Source: Halictus rubicundus | Taxonomy: Eukaryota > Arthropoda > Insecta > Hymenoptera > Halictidae | Direction: 5' to 3' | Assembly (NCBI RefSeq): GCF_050948215.1 | Contig: NW_027488625.1 | Coordinates: 248,001-312,000 of the forward strand | Length of the DNA stretch: 64,000 nucleotides | Part shown: piece by piece, positions 46,801-57,327 of the stretch | How the letters are laid out: the number at the start of each line of letters is the position of its first letter | Position numbering within the stretch: position 1 is the stretch's first letter | The notes under the pieces: model-generated | Database searches by the model: none | Seen by the model: the letters and a program-made list of their open reading frames with translations, nothing else | What the model was told of the DNA's origin: nothing | Position numbers and translations under genes: made by a program

Positions 46801-47843
46801 TCTCCCAGCTCAGGAACGAACAATACATCCTTGACTCGCACTGGGGATATGTGTCCATCTGCACCTTCGCACAACAATATGCCTTCGCCGATACCTCTTA
46901 CTTTTGCATATTGCTGGTTCGCCACACGTACATCTGCCAATGCCCTTTTTTCCAGGACACTGAAAAAACTTTTATCATTTGTCATATGGCTCGTGGCACC
47001 AGAATCAACAAACCAGGCTCCCCCCATATTACCTTTGGTCATTCCTGTTCTGGTGCTGAAACAAAATTCTGGTTCTTCTTTACTTTTTGTCTCACTGACC
47101 TGATTAGCTCTTTCTTTGTTTGCCTTCCATTTTTGGTACTTGTAACAATCCTTTTTTATGTGTCCCTGTTTACTGCAAAAATAACACGTCATTGTCTGTG
47201 CCTTAGATAGAGCTGTAGTTAGCTTGTTGCTTCTTTGGTGCTGCGCTTTAAGGGCCATATTATCCTTCTCCCCAGGCTGCGAATGTGAATTTCTTCTTCT
47301 AAAATCCTCATCGATTAGCTTTCCTTTAACTAATTCTAACGTCAATTCATTTTCAGATCTAGTTTCCAAAGCCGTAATCAGTGTTCCGTATGAGTCTGGC
47401 AAGCTGCTTAACACCATCGCTATAACTAATTTATCCTTTATTTCTTCACCCAGGGCTGCTAATTGATCCACAATGGATAACATAGTATTAATATGCTCCT
47501 CCATGCTACCATTTTCCGTTAATTTTGTATTGCACAATTTCTTTAGTAGATAAACCTGATTAGATAATGTAGCTTTTTCATGATACCTTCTTAGGGATTC
47601 CCATGTTTCTTTTGCAGATGTTGTATCCTTAATGTGTCTTATTTGGTCGTCCTCTAATAACAATCCTATTGTGGCCCTTGCCTGCATATCCGCTTTTATC
47701 CATTTTTCATCCGCTGATTCTGGTCTCTCTGCCTTCACCGTATGCCACAAATCTTCTTTTATTAATAAAAGTTCAACCTTACATTTCCATATCTGATAGT
47801 TGCTATTGCTTAACTTAGCCATGGTTAATTTTGTGCACGACAT
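43842..47843 (-). CDS. gag-pol: copia gag-pol polyprotein
   Basis: A single 1,333-residue frame from ATG, with all domains in copia order. The gag region is residues ~1-200, followed by one CCHC zinc knuckle (C220, C223, H228, C233). The aspartic protease has D280 in DSGATSH. The integrase has an HHCC finger (H413 or H418 with C447/C450) and catalytic D478, D541 and E577 (HTDVCGP, SDRGREY, NGVAERKN). An acidic Ser/Glu linker (~694-750) and two GRP-core AT-hook-like motifs (765-784) follow. The reverse transcriptase has D912 and YVDD at 1021-1024 (IYGLKQAGRQWN just before). RNase H has D1185 and the SSTEAEY motif at ~1223-1229. No stop or frameshift is seen. Copia separates gag by RNA processing or differential translation; I see no sign of how it is done here. 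Confidence 0.95.
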   Translation of the reverse strand: MSCTKLTMAKLSNSNYQIWKCKVELLLIKEDLWHTVKAERPESADEKWIKADMQARATIGLLLEDDQIRHIKDTTSAKETWESLRRYHEKATLSNQVYLLKKLCNTKLTENGSMEEHINTMLSIVDQLAALGEEIKDKLVIAMVLSSLPDSYGTLITALETRSENELTLELVKGKLIDEDFRRRNSHSQPGEKDNMALKAQHQRSNKLTTALSKAQTMTCYFCSKQGHIKKDCYKYQKWKANKERANQVSETKSKEEPEFCFSTRTGMTKGNMGGAWFVDSGATSHMTNDKSFFSVLEKRALADVRVANQQYAKVRGIGEGILLCEGADGHISPVRVKDVLFVPELGESLLSVRKLTEKGIEVNFCDKECHIKRGNKVIVTASAIGNLYKLKIVNQALLTTCKHNRDCIHTWHRKLGHRDPLAIKEMAVKNLVDNLQIKDCGMKITCEVCIKGKMQRQSFPERSSTRAKKILELIHTDVCGPMQTITPSKKRYFLTLIDDFSRYTHVYFLQHKSEVPEKIANFIELMKTKYGAKPKCFRSDRGREYINHRLEKILQEEGIEMQHTVAYCPEQNGVAERKNRSLMEMGRCLLRDADLPNKYWAEAVNTANYLQNRIYSKALGDIPIKKWDGTKPNMKNFHRFGAKVYAHVPDELRRKLDAKAQEFRFAGYSEESKGYRLLDPETNKVTISRDVKFLEEEDDENENVTLHHETPRIQDSVSEESTEESDSSESEVQESEKEQQPEDEFHDAKEILSPGCPRTMEMKRGPGRPKPIKTGLRGRPRKKYNLVPKNEVAEMASMAEIQVYKAISGSDAEEWYAAIGQEVKSMIKKDVFDIVDRPREGNVIDSKVVLTDKLNSDGTIGRRKARIVARGFSQRPGFDYNETFSPVARLGSIRLLVALATRFSMQIHQLDVTTAYLNSELDVPIYMEIPERFKETLERIVSRKESAEITSRASKMLSHLRTGDKVCSLKKAIYGLKQAGRQWNIMINNKIIELGMKRSTADPCIYYKREKKSLLLLALYVDDILVMSSNIKAIIDVKEKLSSSMELRDLGLVEYCLGINFTKDGDNYILSQSKYIERLIAKYNMNDAKPTCIPLDPGLKLSKCNVSRECETLPYRELLGCLMYLAVTTRPDIAFAISYLSQFNNSYSRVHWNAARGVLRYLKGTAQYRLVFKSDTEHIKGYVDADWGNCVNDRHSYTGFVFVLCAAPIAWESRKQRTVALSSTEAEYMGLADATKEGIYLKNFLSEIGLKEMEQITIYNDNLGAKRLAENPMYHRRTKHIDLRHHFVREAIQNGDIVIEYLKSEDMTADILTKALPKAKHDRCVRGLGIET

Positions 47844-47990
47844 TTTCCTTCACTTTTAGCTTTTCTTTATTTTTTTTTTTAATTTGCTTTATCTTTAACT
47901 TTATTTCTACTTTCACCTATCCTTTACTTCACTTTAACTTTACTTTAACTTTACTTTAATTTGGACCTTACTTTTACTTTAGCACGTGGC
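47844..47990 (-). other. copia leader
   Basis: Short leader, purine-rich on the sense strand (AAAGTTAAAGTAAAG repeats), between the primer site and the ATG. Confidence 0.6.
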
Positions 47991-48004
47991 CTGGGCCCAT
48001 AACC
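47991..48004 (-). promoter_or_regulatory. copia primer binding site (internal tRNA-iMet)
   Basis: GGTTATGGGCCCAG on the minus strand directly abuts the 5' LTR. It is complementary to the anticodon region of initiator tRNA-Met (CTGGGCCCATAACC). Drosophila copia is known to prime from an internal fragment of this tRNA. Confidence 0.88.
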
Positions 48005-48173
48005 TATTAAATAAAATGCTTACAGAACTCGCACGTGTTAGTCGTTACAAGGTCCCACAGAGAGTGAGGGCGCATACGTCGCACGCACGCTCGCACGCGA
48101 ATCCCCAGTTCGGCTCGCGCGTTGCCAACCTATAGGATTTCTACATCCCTACTGTTTATTTCAATATCCAACA
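48005..48173 (-). repeat. copia 5' LTR
   Basis: 169 bp, same length and apparently the same sequence as the 3' LTR. Confidence 0.93.
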
Positions 48174-48765
48174 GAGTGGTTGTGAGCATAAAGCGGAAAA
48201 AGGATTTTCATTGCGTATTTCCTCTTCTCGCGTGTCCCGCCGGCTCTCATGAAGACAAACGACTGGAAAAATTACCTTGGCAAGGAGCCTTCGCCTATAC
48301 TACCCATTTCTTGAGTAGGAAATATCTGCCTTCCGGAATGATTATGAAATCAATATTTGTATAGCTTCATAGAAATCGTTCGAATATGATATACCAGAAG
48401 TGAATAGTATTATCGAACCTTTCAATTTTCAACGAATTTTTGTGTTTCTTTCCTGACAGGTGCAGGTTCTATTCCAAATGTGTAATTTAAAAAATAATTC
48501 TTGCTTGTAGTATTTTGAAATTAATAAAAATACAAAAAACAGTTATTCGTTCGTCCACGCAATGAAGCGTGGATTTCACAATTTTGAAAGCAATAACATG
48601 TTTGAAAATCCGAATATTGCTATGCGTTTGCAACTGCTGGTTTAAATATTTCAACTGGACCATGACTTTTATTAAAGTGTAATTATGACGAACTTGGTTA
48701 GCATTAAAATTGTTATTGAAGTTTGAGTTCAATGCGTTTCGCGGTAGTGGTGGTATTATTAACAC
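48174..48765. repeat. Repeat R2, copy 2, right part
   Basis: Continues the match to ~10919-11560 (GCGTGTCCCGCCGGCTCTCAT, CTTGGCAAGGAGCCT and onward). There are two local deletions relative to copy 1. Confidence 0.8.
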
Positions 48766-49125
48766 TTTTGTGCTGAAAAAGCTTTTGAATATTCAAATTG
48801 AATTAATTACTAATTCTAACAGAACTTGTGTGTTGGACAATTTTTCTACATTGTAATGATATTATATATTACAATAAATTGTATAATACTGTAGGAATAT
48901 TGTATATGAACTCCTACGCCTTGGGTGTGGCATATGGGGTTGAATAGTGCGACATTGGTTACGCTAATGTCTTTTTATTGTTTCTTCGCAACTCGCAACT
49001 TCTCGTGGACTCACTCGCTCGCGGCTCTCACTCATCTGACATGACATTCCTTGTATTCGTTCCTTTTATCTGAGGCCCACTTTCATTTTTCCTCTATCGC
49101 ACTTTCATCTTCTCTCTATCAATCT
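48766..49125. other. Unassigned
   Basis: No feature recognised. Confidence 0.3.
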
Positions 49126-49129
49126 CACC

Positions 49130-49745
49130 TGAGACCAGGAGACCACTACTAATCCAATAAGAAAACTTTTTTATTTTTCATTATTATATTATGGATGTTT
49201 CACCAACATATTTGTGGTATTTTCCTAATGAAAATGATACCAAATATGATATGATTCCGATGATATTTACTTGTGTAATGAACGATTAAAGTTTCGGATG
49301 CAAAGAAGGACAGCGTACAGGAAGGAAAGAGGCGCAGAAATTCGAAGCGTTCGGGAAAGATGAAAGATTGGCGTGAGCTCAGTTCTTTAAATCAAAACTG
49401 AAACTTTTTTATTGTTAATTAATTTATTACGAGATTTTCACCAATATATTTGTTGACTTTTTCTGATTAAAATGATACCAAACACGATTGCGAACAATTG
49501 CGATCATATTTACACTAATTTTCCGTTGATATAATAGTAATGGAAAGTAACTTTCATCGTTCATTACACAAGAAAATATTGTCGGAGTTATCATATATCA
49601 TATTTGGTATCATTTTAATCAGAAAAAACCACAAATATGTTGCTGAAAGTATGATAAAAACATAAGGAAAAATAAAGATGTTTTGAAATTGGATTAGTAG
49701 TGGTCTTCTGGTCTCACACCGATATACCCGACAACGTTGTAGCAG
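49130..49745. repeat. Repeat R4, inverted pair 2
   Basis: The left arm starts TGAGACCAGGAGACCACTAC and the right arm ends GTGGTCTTCTGGTCTCA. The arms are ~180 bp and share TGATACCAAATATGATA and ATGAACGAT-type blocks with 27183-27715. CACC flanks both sides (49126-49129, 49717-49720). However, the right flank is itself conserved in the other copies, so the duplication may be fortuitous and this may be two oppositely oriented copies of one repeat. Confidence 0.6.
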
Positions 49746-49829
49746 CGACAGCTCTCGACCTTCGGCCACTCACCGCGGTGGTGTGAGGATTCATGCCGAT
49801 GGCCGTACAACCGCTAAGTCCCAAAAAAA

Positions 49830-50290
49830 GAGCTCGAATATCTCGATGAAATACAATTTCAAACTGTTCAAACACTAAAAATGGATTAAATTGCAAATAT
49901 TCCGTATCGCAGAAGAATTTTCCAAGCGAAGTAATACATTGAACGTTTACTAGTTCCACTATTGCAATGGATTTGAATCGCAAAAAATTCAGTCAGAGGT
50001 ATATTAAATTGATATTCAGTGGCTTTTCAACCCACCTGTACTTTTATTCGGACAAAAAGCTTCATTAAACACATGGAATATTTCGATTCGATTGAATTTT
50101 AAAAAATGTGAAAAGACCAATTCGAGATACATGAAATTGAGATTTATCCAACAAAAAGGCAGCCGCGTCTTAACAAACCCGTACTTTTATCTAAGGAAAA
50201 AGATTCATAAAAGCGTTAAATATTCCGATGCACATGAATTTGAAAAAAAATGAAGAAATTCTATTGCAGAAATATTAAACTGTTAATTTT
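49830..50290. repeat. Repeat R5, copy 2, tandem-like
   Basis: Reverse complement of 12960-13385 over much of its length. Inside it, CACCTGTACTTTTATTCGG, AACCCGTACTTTTATCTAAGG and related phrases recur about every 160 bp with similar follow-on blocks, indicating 2-3 degenerate tandem monomers. Confidence 0.55.
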
Positions 50291-51336
50291 CCACCAAAGG
50301 AAAAGGTGGCGGTTTCTTAAATTTAACGTTTTCACGAATCGTTGACAGATATTTTAGGCGCGAGGCACGACTGTATAGATATAAAAAAAGATACGATCAA
50401 AGGCGAGGAAAAAAGGAGATGGAGTAAAATTAGTCGGCGATTCTCGGCGGCGATCTGCGAATTTCGAATCGCGACGGCGGAATCAAATGAAATCCTTCAG
50501 CGACGATATCCGGTTTTTGTCGCGTCGCGTCGCGTCGGCAAACTCTCTTTTTGGTCCGAGAACCTTTCACTTGCCCCGGCAATTCACTAGATTTTTGTCA
50601 CAAAATGTTGCACTACCGCTCGCGTAGCTGTCGTGAAATTCAAAGGAATTCCGTTCGAGATCCCGAACGATAAGCGCCGAAGAATTTGATAAAAGTTACA
50701 AGATACTTGCAGTTGGCAGCACGCCAAACCGGACTCCTGGCTCCTCCTCTTCGGCATGTAGGAAATCTAAAAACTAAAAGGTAATACAACAGTATTTGAT
50801 ATTAGCTTTATTTCACTGGATGCTACAGCGAACACGTCTTTCGCTTTCTTCCGTTCTACCAAGACTGACCCTCGTGGACCGTTGCGGGTCGCCGACAACG
50901 GGCCACTCGTCATTTGTTTATTTCAGGCGATAAGCGTTTTATAAACTCCGATAGCCCTTTCCATCTCAACGGTCCGCCGACCGTGTGCGGTCCTAGGCGA
51001 TCGGGTTTCTATAGCTTGTGCCGACAGCTTCCTACAGGCATTATCGGCAATGTTCTTCGTTTTTTCATCAGCGCCATCAATTTTATTCCCAGCAACTCTG
51101 CTCGACGCGTTTCCGTCTTCCGCTGAATCGGAGTTTTTCTCGATTAATCCCTCAGGCGCGTTTCTGTGCGCAGGAAAATTCAAATTTCCGTTCTTCCTCG
51201 CGTCTGCGATCGCAAGCAACGCTGTATTTTTGATACCTGACTTGATTCGCCGTTAAGCATGAATTTACGAATGTAACAATCAATATTCAAACTCAATTCT
51301 CCCGCAAATATCCATGGAATTCACTATATTGGGAAT
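50291..51336. other. Unassigned, one unexplained open frame
   Basis: Bases 50923-51240 are open for ~105 codons on the minus strand, with a charged, Asn/Asp/Glu/Ala-rich composition and no ATG at the start. A CAG acceptor-like site lies near its upstream edge. No domain or homologue is recognised, so it is recorded only as a possible exon. Confidence 0.25.
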
Positions 51337-52260
51337 AAAGTAAAAATCGCGTTTGAAATGACGCATTTATTGCATTGCATTTCGTGTATAGTCGTGTGAA
51401 TGATTTATTTACACGTTGACCGCACGTAATCCGCAGTTATCGGAATCGAAAAATGCAGCAGATTTCACGTTTAAATAAAGGAAAGAGTCATCGAATCGCT
51501 CGGGTAAAAGATCAATCACTAGATTGCGAACTTTATTGCGAAATCAACATTGCCTGCGTTCATTGGAAAATACACATACAAAATTTATTTCCCTTTTGGT
51601 AAATCATGTGATACAAAAGACTTCTAAATTCCACGAATTAGGTAGAATTCGCGCTCGTGTCGACCCGACCCACGCTTCTCTTCGCTGTTCCGTCAGAGTA
51701 ATAAGTTTGAGGAGTCACGGCTCGCCCACTAGTCATTTAATCGGGGGCGAAATATCGGAAATCGTTACATTCCTTCCGTAAGCTGATTTATTTTATTTCT
51801 GCCCGCTGCGATTTCTACCCCATCGCTTTGCTGCGTCGATTGTACAATTAATAAATAATATGAATCCATTTGTACGAAGAAATGTTAAGCAACAGTATCT
51901 GCTTTGTATTTTCCACATTTTGTCACTGGCGAGGAGAGGTATTCTCACTTTTGTTAGTTCTACTGCCACAATTTTTCCAGCCACGGGGATCAGAGACAAA
52001 CAGTTTCTCGGGAAATAAAACACCATTCACAGAAAGGGCAAATTCTTTCGCGCGACACAGGTACGTACGTTTTTCTAGAGTCTCTTACACACAATCTATG
52101 TCGCTGTACGCACCACCCACGTGATCACAGCAAATACCATCCTTTTCGTCAGTCGAAACAGAAGCATCCCGGCGGTAACAGTATCTCCTCCCACCTGTGG
52201 TGTACCCTTTCAGTACTCGTAAGAGACTACCTATCGTCCCTTTGACAGCAAAACTGTATG
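51337..52260. repeat. Dispersed repeat R1, copy 3 (inverted)
   Basis: Reverse complement of ~2090-3420. It holds the same blocks in opposite order: ATCAATCACTAGATTGCGAA and GAACGCAGGC-type sequence first, CGTCCCTTTGACAGC last. Divergence is clear, so it is old. Confidence 0.6.
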
Positions 52261-52374
52261 CACACGAGACCCTTTTTGCCAGCGCCGCGCCGCAAACGTC
52301 AGATATGAGAACTGCGCCAAAGGAGAAGAATTGCTTACGGCGTTTTTCCGACACGTATTTTTTTTTTTTTTTTA

Positions 52375-52510
52375 GTCTGAAAGACTTACGTCTGGAAAAG
52401 ACGTCTTTAAGACGTTTCATTTCAGACGTAAAAAAGACGTCTTATTTCAGACGTGTTTGAGACGTCATTTTCAAGACGTTTTACTTCAGAGATCTTACAG
52501 ATGTCTTTTT
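52375..52510. repeat. Array of AGACGT/ACGTCT half-palindromes
   Basis: About nine occurrences of AGACGT or its complement in ~135 bp, several joined as AAGACGTCTT, separated by TTTCAG- or TTTCAA-like spacers. A small related cluster is at 433-475. Confidence 0.7.
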
Positions 52511-52675
52511 CGAGACTAAATAACTTGAATTTCTTGGAGATGTTATGATAGTGGCTATTTTACTGTACAATGACTGAAATACTGTTTCTTAATTTTGCTA
52601 TTACTTGGAGTGACAAAAAGAAATAAATTTCATTTATTACAAACACGTGTATTGGGTACATAATGCACAATACAA

Positions 52676-52720
52676 ATGTATATATATATATATATTACAT
52701 TAATTATATATATATATAGT
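52676..52720. repeat. AT dinucleotide microsatellite
   Basis: Two TA runs separated by a short ATTACATTAAT spacer. Confidence 0.8.
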
Positions 52721-53612
52721 ATTTCTATATTAAATAATTAGTATCTTAATCACGACTCGATTTATTCAAATCCCCACCATACGTCGTATGCGATTTCGTT
52801 AATTGCCGTTTCCGATATTCGTATTAAATCTGAGTTCTTATTCGTACGCCCGTAGCCCACCAGTGGCCCGGTACACCACCGAGAAACAGATTCTTCCGTT
52901 GACTCTATAGTTGTGCTTCATCGCGCCAGCCGGAAATACCAGCTTCGGAAGCTCGCCCGCGAGTACGGCCTAGCAGCGGCAGGCCAGGACCAGTTCGTTC
53001 GACTACTGGGCCCGACGATCGTACTCGTGACCAATTTCTCCAGGAAAGTGCGCGTCGTCACCGACCAACGAGAACAAATCCGGTGGAGAACGCCCGCGAA
53101 TCGAACCGCGGGACGTAACATGAATGACATTAGGTTAACATGCACGATAACGAGGTGCAAATTTCGAAATTTCCATTTATTGACAAGTCGCATCGATATA
53201 ATGCAGACAATTTTTATTTTGCAGAGAAATCCGCAGTTTAATTAATAATTAAATTTTATACCTTGCAAAATGATGTTCAACAAGGTCTTCCAGAGAAAAT
53301 TTAAAGACTATTCCAGACGAGTTTCTCGCCGGCCCGGAAACATACAAATAAATTAATCTAATCTCGGCCGAATGACTAATTGTCACTGTCTTTATAATAT
53401 ATATAACGTGCATAATGAGTGAAATACTTCTTTCGGTTCTGATGCTCTTTGCCAGCTCCGCAATTGCTTTCAAATACTCATCGATAATTCCATTTCATAA
53501 TAGACGAAGATCGCCTCTCGGTTTCGCATTTTCATAATTGAAGAACTCAGGACAACAAACAGTCAGCTCGATTTCGACATGACTGTAAAAGAACAAATTT
53601 TTTCGACAGTTC
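52721..53612. other. Unassigned, partly GC-rich
   Basis: 52900-53120 is GC-rich and ends, on the minus strand, with the LTR-like start TGTTACGTCCCGCGGTTCG that also occurs at 30892. Frames here have no recognised domain. Confidence 0.35.
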
Positions 53613-53617
53613 GGTGC

Positions 53618-54349
53618 TGTTGCGACGCGTCCCCCCACTCCCCCAGAACACCCAAGCGCTTAACGATTTTCGGACCGTCCTTGGGTATACCTGCACCCTC
53701 ACCTATTTTAACAATAGGCTAGGCGAGCCTTGGCCATCTGTTTGTCAGCCCGCGTCATCCTATTGATCGTGTTTTTAACTTCAATATACCTTGCCAGGTC
53801 CGAAGCGCTTCCTTGTTTTATTGTCTGCTACGGTTATCTCCCAAATTCTAGGAACGGTCCGCTCGAGTCACCCTCACGCCCTACGGTACTATTAGTACCT
53901 GAGAGTGAATCTTGGCAAGGGCAGTACCGTTCAATTCCGCCAATGACAGCACCTATGCCATTTCGACAACTCCTCCCAAAAGGCGAAAAATGACGAATGG
54001 AGGCAACCGTGGTTGGGGGCAGAAGTAGATATAACAACAGCCAAGCATTAACATAGCGAACTTCTTACCACTAATACCGCGCCATCGTTAACGTCGGAGG
54101 TTCGTATCACTAACACCGCGCAATCGTTAACGTCGTGACATCGCACCATTTTTGTAACGTTGTGCCATCGTACCAGTTTCGTTAAAACGCGAAGAATCGC
54201 ATCGACAACGCCAGCTTGTCAAGTTTCCTCACCACGAAATAAACTTTTGAAAAGAACGACGTCTAAATTCATTTTAACGAGTTCGGTCTTTCGTTAATTA
54301 GAAAACGAACCCGAGCAACGCGAAACGATCATCGCGTCATCGCTCAACA
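53618..54349 (+). mobile_element. Solo LTR (732 bp)
   Basis: Starts TGTTGCGACGCG and ends CGCTCAACA. Flanked by the exact 5-bp duplication GGTGC (53613-53617, 54350-54354). It carries AATAAA near 54238. Orientation + is inferred from the AATAAA. No internal genes are adjacent. It does not resemble the BEL or copia LTRs, so it is a further LTR family. A signal-peptide-like frame at 53730-53993 falls wholly inside it. Confidence 0.8.
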
Positions 54350-54354
54350 GGTGC

Positions 54355-57323
54355 AACAAACGGTCATCTTATGGGCCACTTTATAGGTTGTAACATTGCA
54401 AATTTTGCGACATCACTTCTCTGCTCATTGCGATCTATCGGAAGGACTGGACCGCCGATTACCGCGCCAAACGGATGCTCAAAAGGTTAGTAGATCGTAG
54501 ATCGACTTCTGACGAATTTCGCGCCCGCCAAGCACGGCCGAGCTTCAGGTACGTGCTGGACGCTCCCAATAAGTTTCCCGACTACATCGAAGGGCACCTC
54601 GCTTCGTGGGACCGCCCGTCGACAAACCCATGGCCATTACAAGAAAAGTCATGTGCACATGCATTTGGAAAATGGAGCCACTCCACACGGGCCAGGCAGC
54701 CCGGAGGCGACGACGCGGGACGAAGGCCCCTGTCGCGCACTAGACATCCCCGTTCGCAGACCTGACGCCACCTCATTCAGCCACAAAACGCGGTCGTGAT
54801 AATTTTTCGCGTATGGTCCGGGGCCCGAGGACCAATCGAGGACACGGTCCTGCATTTCAGGATTTCGCGTGCGTAGCGCGCCCCATTAGGAAAAGTCGGG
54901 ACTAAGGCTTCGAGTATGGGTCACGAGGGCCCTTTCGTCCCGTTACTGTCAACCAAAGGATCACTGTCGTGATAGCTATCGTCTCTGACGATTCGTCGCG
55001 TACCGTAGTCTGTTAACTTTCCGTATCGCGGCGTAGTTCGAGTGTATCGACGTTGACCTCGCGCCCTTGCGGTCATGCGAGCTCGCGTATCGTTCGTCGA
55101 ACGCGTTAACGTCCGCATCGTTTCGGGAACTATCGCGACAGTCTATTTGTAATTACGCCGTCCATCTGCGTTCAGCCAAGTTTCGCTTTGGCGAACGTTT
55201 ACCTCGTGCCGAAGTACCACACGAGCGCGGCGATCTTTTCTAGTAACGACAACTACGCGCTGCGAAACCTCCACCTATTCGCTAACTTTGTATGAAGAGC
55301 GTGAGCTATCGGGTGCAGCCACGTGGTCGCGTATTTTCTACACCCTGACTTGTAATAAACAACTAGAGCGAATTCCGTAATTCGTTATTTCGACCTGCGA
55401 GATCCACCCTGCCGTGAGGGCTGTCCCGTTATTCCTGTGTCCGAACCTGGGAACCGTTCGCGTCTCCCTTCCGTTTCGCGGTTCTCGACGGAACGACCTC
55501 CGCCCTCTACTTCAGCCGAGGGCGAGAAGTCTTCGCGTTTCGCGTGGCACTCTTCCGGTGCCCGGGGCCCGGGGCCCGAGCAGAAGGCTCTCTTTTTCGA
55601 CTCGGACTATGTTACTGGATTTGGTTTATAGTCGCTACACGGTATACGCTCGCCTTTCTAAAAGGAGCTCCATTTCTGTGCCGCGGTTTTCGAATCACTT
55701 CAAACTTTTCAAAGCTTTGAGGTGGTTCATATAGTGCGTTCAGGGTGCATATATAATTCATGCACAGTGCACGCTGTTGAGAGGACATTTTCCACTCGGA
55801 TGCACGCACTGCATCGAGACGCATTTCATTTTTTGGCTAATGAAACTTTCGACGGTTCTATTAACACATGTTCGAACACCATTTTATCTCTGTTCATTTT
55901 CCCTTTTCCCTTTTTCGAATTTTCTAATATACTGTGATTTTATTTCGAACATAGAATAGAGTAAATAAGTCAAAAACTAATCTTTTTTATCGCATAGCTA
56001 CCCTCTCGGTCAAGATATGGGATTAAAATTTTAGAGAATATGGTTTTTCTTGACGCCCTATCAGGTGGACCATTAGCATTTTAATTGCGTCCAAGGGTAT
56101 TTTTGACTATCTTATCCGGCTATACCTTTTGAATAGCTATGGACCCGACTTCACTGTTACAATGCAGAGTATTATCTCCATAATTGTCGCAAGGGTCAGT
56201 ACCATAACTCTCAATTTTTGTCCCTACGACTGGTGTAACCCACTTATACTTACGATTACAATTACTTATGTAATAAGCGATTAAAGTTTCAGGCGTGAAA
56301 AAGTCGGCGAATGGAAGAAAAGGAGAAGCAGAGAGTTGAAGCGACGAACATCAGTCCCTTTTTCGCTATCCTTCTCTACGTTCGAGACATTACATAGAAT
56401 GTAGCACTTGTTATGGAGATACCACTGTAGTTTACAAAGACTGAAGTGCTTTCCTTGTCGATCTCCGCCAACGTTCAGCCCGTGGTTCCACCCAGAGGGC
56501 TCGGCGTGTAAAATGTTCCGCACAACAAGTACCTAACGATACATGACACGAGACTGGGATTTCAAGCATTTCAGCAAGCTCCGGTACGGTCGTGGGAAAG
56601 CTGACACGAAGCGACCGCTCACGTTCTTCTGACAAAGCAAGGGACATTTATTCGATTTCAACCAACTATTCGTCTTTCCTCTCGTTCCGGCCTCGAACAG
56701 GAAGCCGCTTTAAAGAACCTGTTGGCCCACGAGATCTTGCTTTGAACACGACACGAATGGCCTCGAGACCCAGTTTGGTCGATATTGATCTACCTGTGTA
56801 TCTCTTTTGCTCTCTATTTGTTCAAGATGATGCTAGGAAACACGTTCGACTGATTGCTCGCGAACTGCGGCAAACATGAACATTTAGCGAAGCAGAGTGA
56901 CGATTCTATTAGACCAGTTTCTTATTAGATCCTGCTATGGGAATATGTTTCATGAAGCAACAGTGCTTTACGTAAAGTAATTAACAAAAGGAACGTTCTA
57001 GATTCTAGATGAATAATTAGTAGACCGTGGATTTTATACATTTGTAATAAACACGAATAGGTGAAGTTGGAAACAAGATTATAATTTCGATAATTGTAGG
57101 ATTAAGAAAAAAAGTGATTGATGCATTTGCCTTATAAAAATGACAAGATTGAAATTATTAGACGTTGGACAACTTTAACTAAACGCTTTGTTGCGGATAT
57201 TTAGGGTTGTCCGTCGAAAATAGTTATTCGCGTGGCTTTGAATTTCATGCTTTACCGTCAAGGGTTGAAACGGTCGAATGTCATTATTTGTCCCTGTAGA
57301 GTTCCTGTTACTTTTCGTGCTGG
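54355..57323. other. Mixed sequence, no recognised gene
   Basis: 54400-55620 is GC- and CpG-rich, unlike the rest of the window. A plus-strand frame (about 54396-54774) is open for ~125 codons but has no recognised domain. AATAAA occurs at ~55353. The block could be another LTR element or a promoter/exon region. I cannot decide. 55660-57320 is AT-rich without a recognised gene. Confidence 0.3.
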
Positions 57324-57327
57324 GTAC

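Larger units (their letters stand above)
43628..48173 (-). mobile_element. Complete Ty1/copia retrotransposon
   Basis: A 4,546-bp element with 169-bp LTRs that look identical by eye, 5-bp target duplication GAGTG (43623-43627, 48174-48178), a half-tRNA primer site touching the 5' LTR, one uninterrupted gag-pol ORF and a polypurine tract. It lies on the minus strand. The LTR starts TGTTGG, as in Drosophila copia, but ends in TA rather than CA. An intact ORF plus matching LTRs indicate a very recent, possibly active copy. Confidence 0.95.

Noticed and set aside
46357..47103. 248-codon plus-strand ORF
   Set aside because: It is the antisense shadow of the copia gag-integrase region.
53093..53122. 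Possible tRNA T-arm (GGTTCGATTCGCGGG, minus strand)
   Set aside because: No D-arm or anticodon arm can be placed at the right distance. The same phrase recurs at 30900 as part of an LTR-like start.
53730..53993. Stand-alone secreted peptide gene
   Set aside because: The frame starts at TTG, with an in-frame stop just upstream, and the whole stretch lies inside a solo LTR with an exact GGTGC duplication. It is kept only as a low-interest finding.
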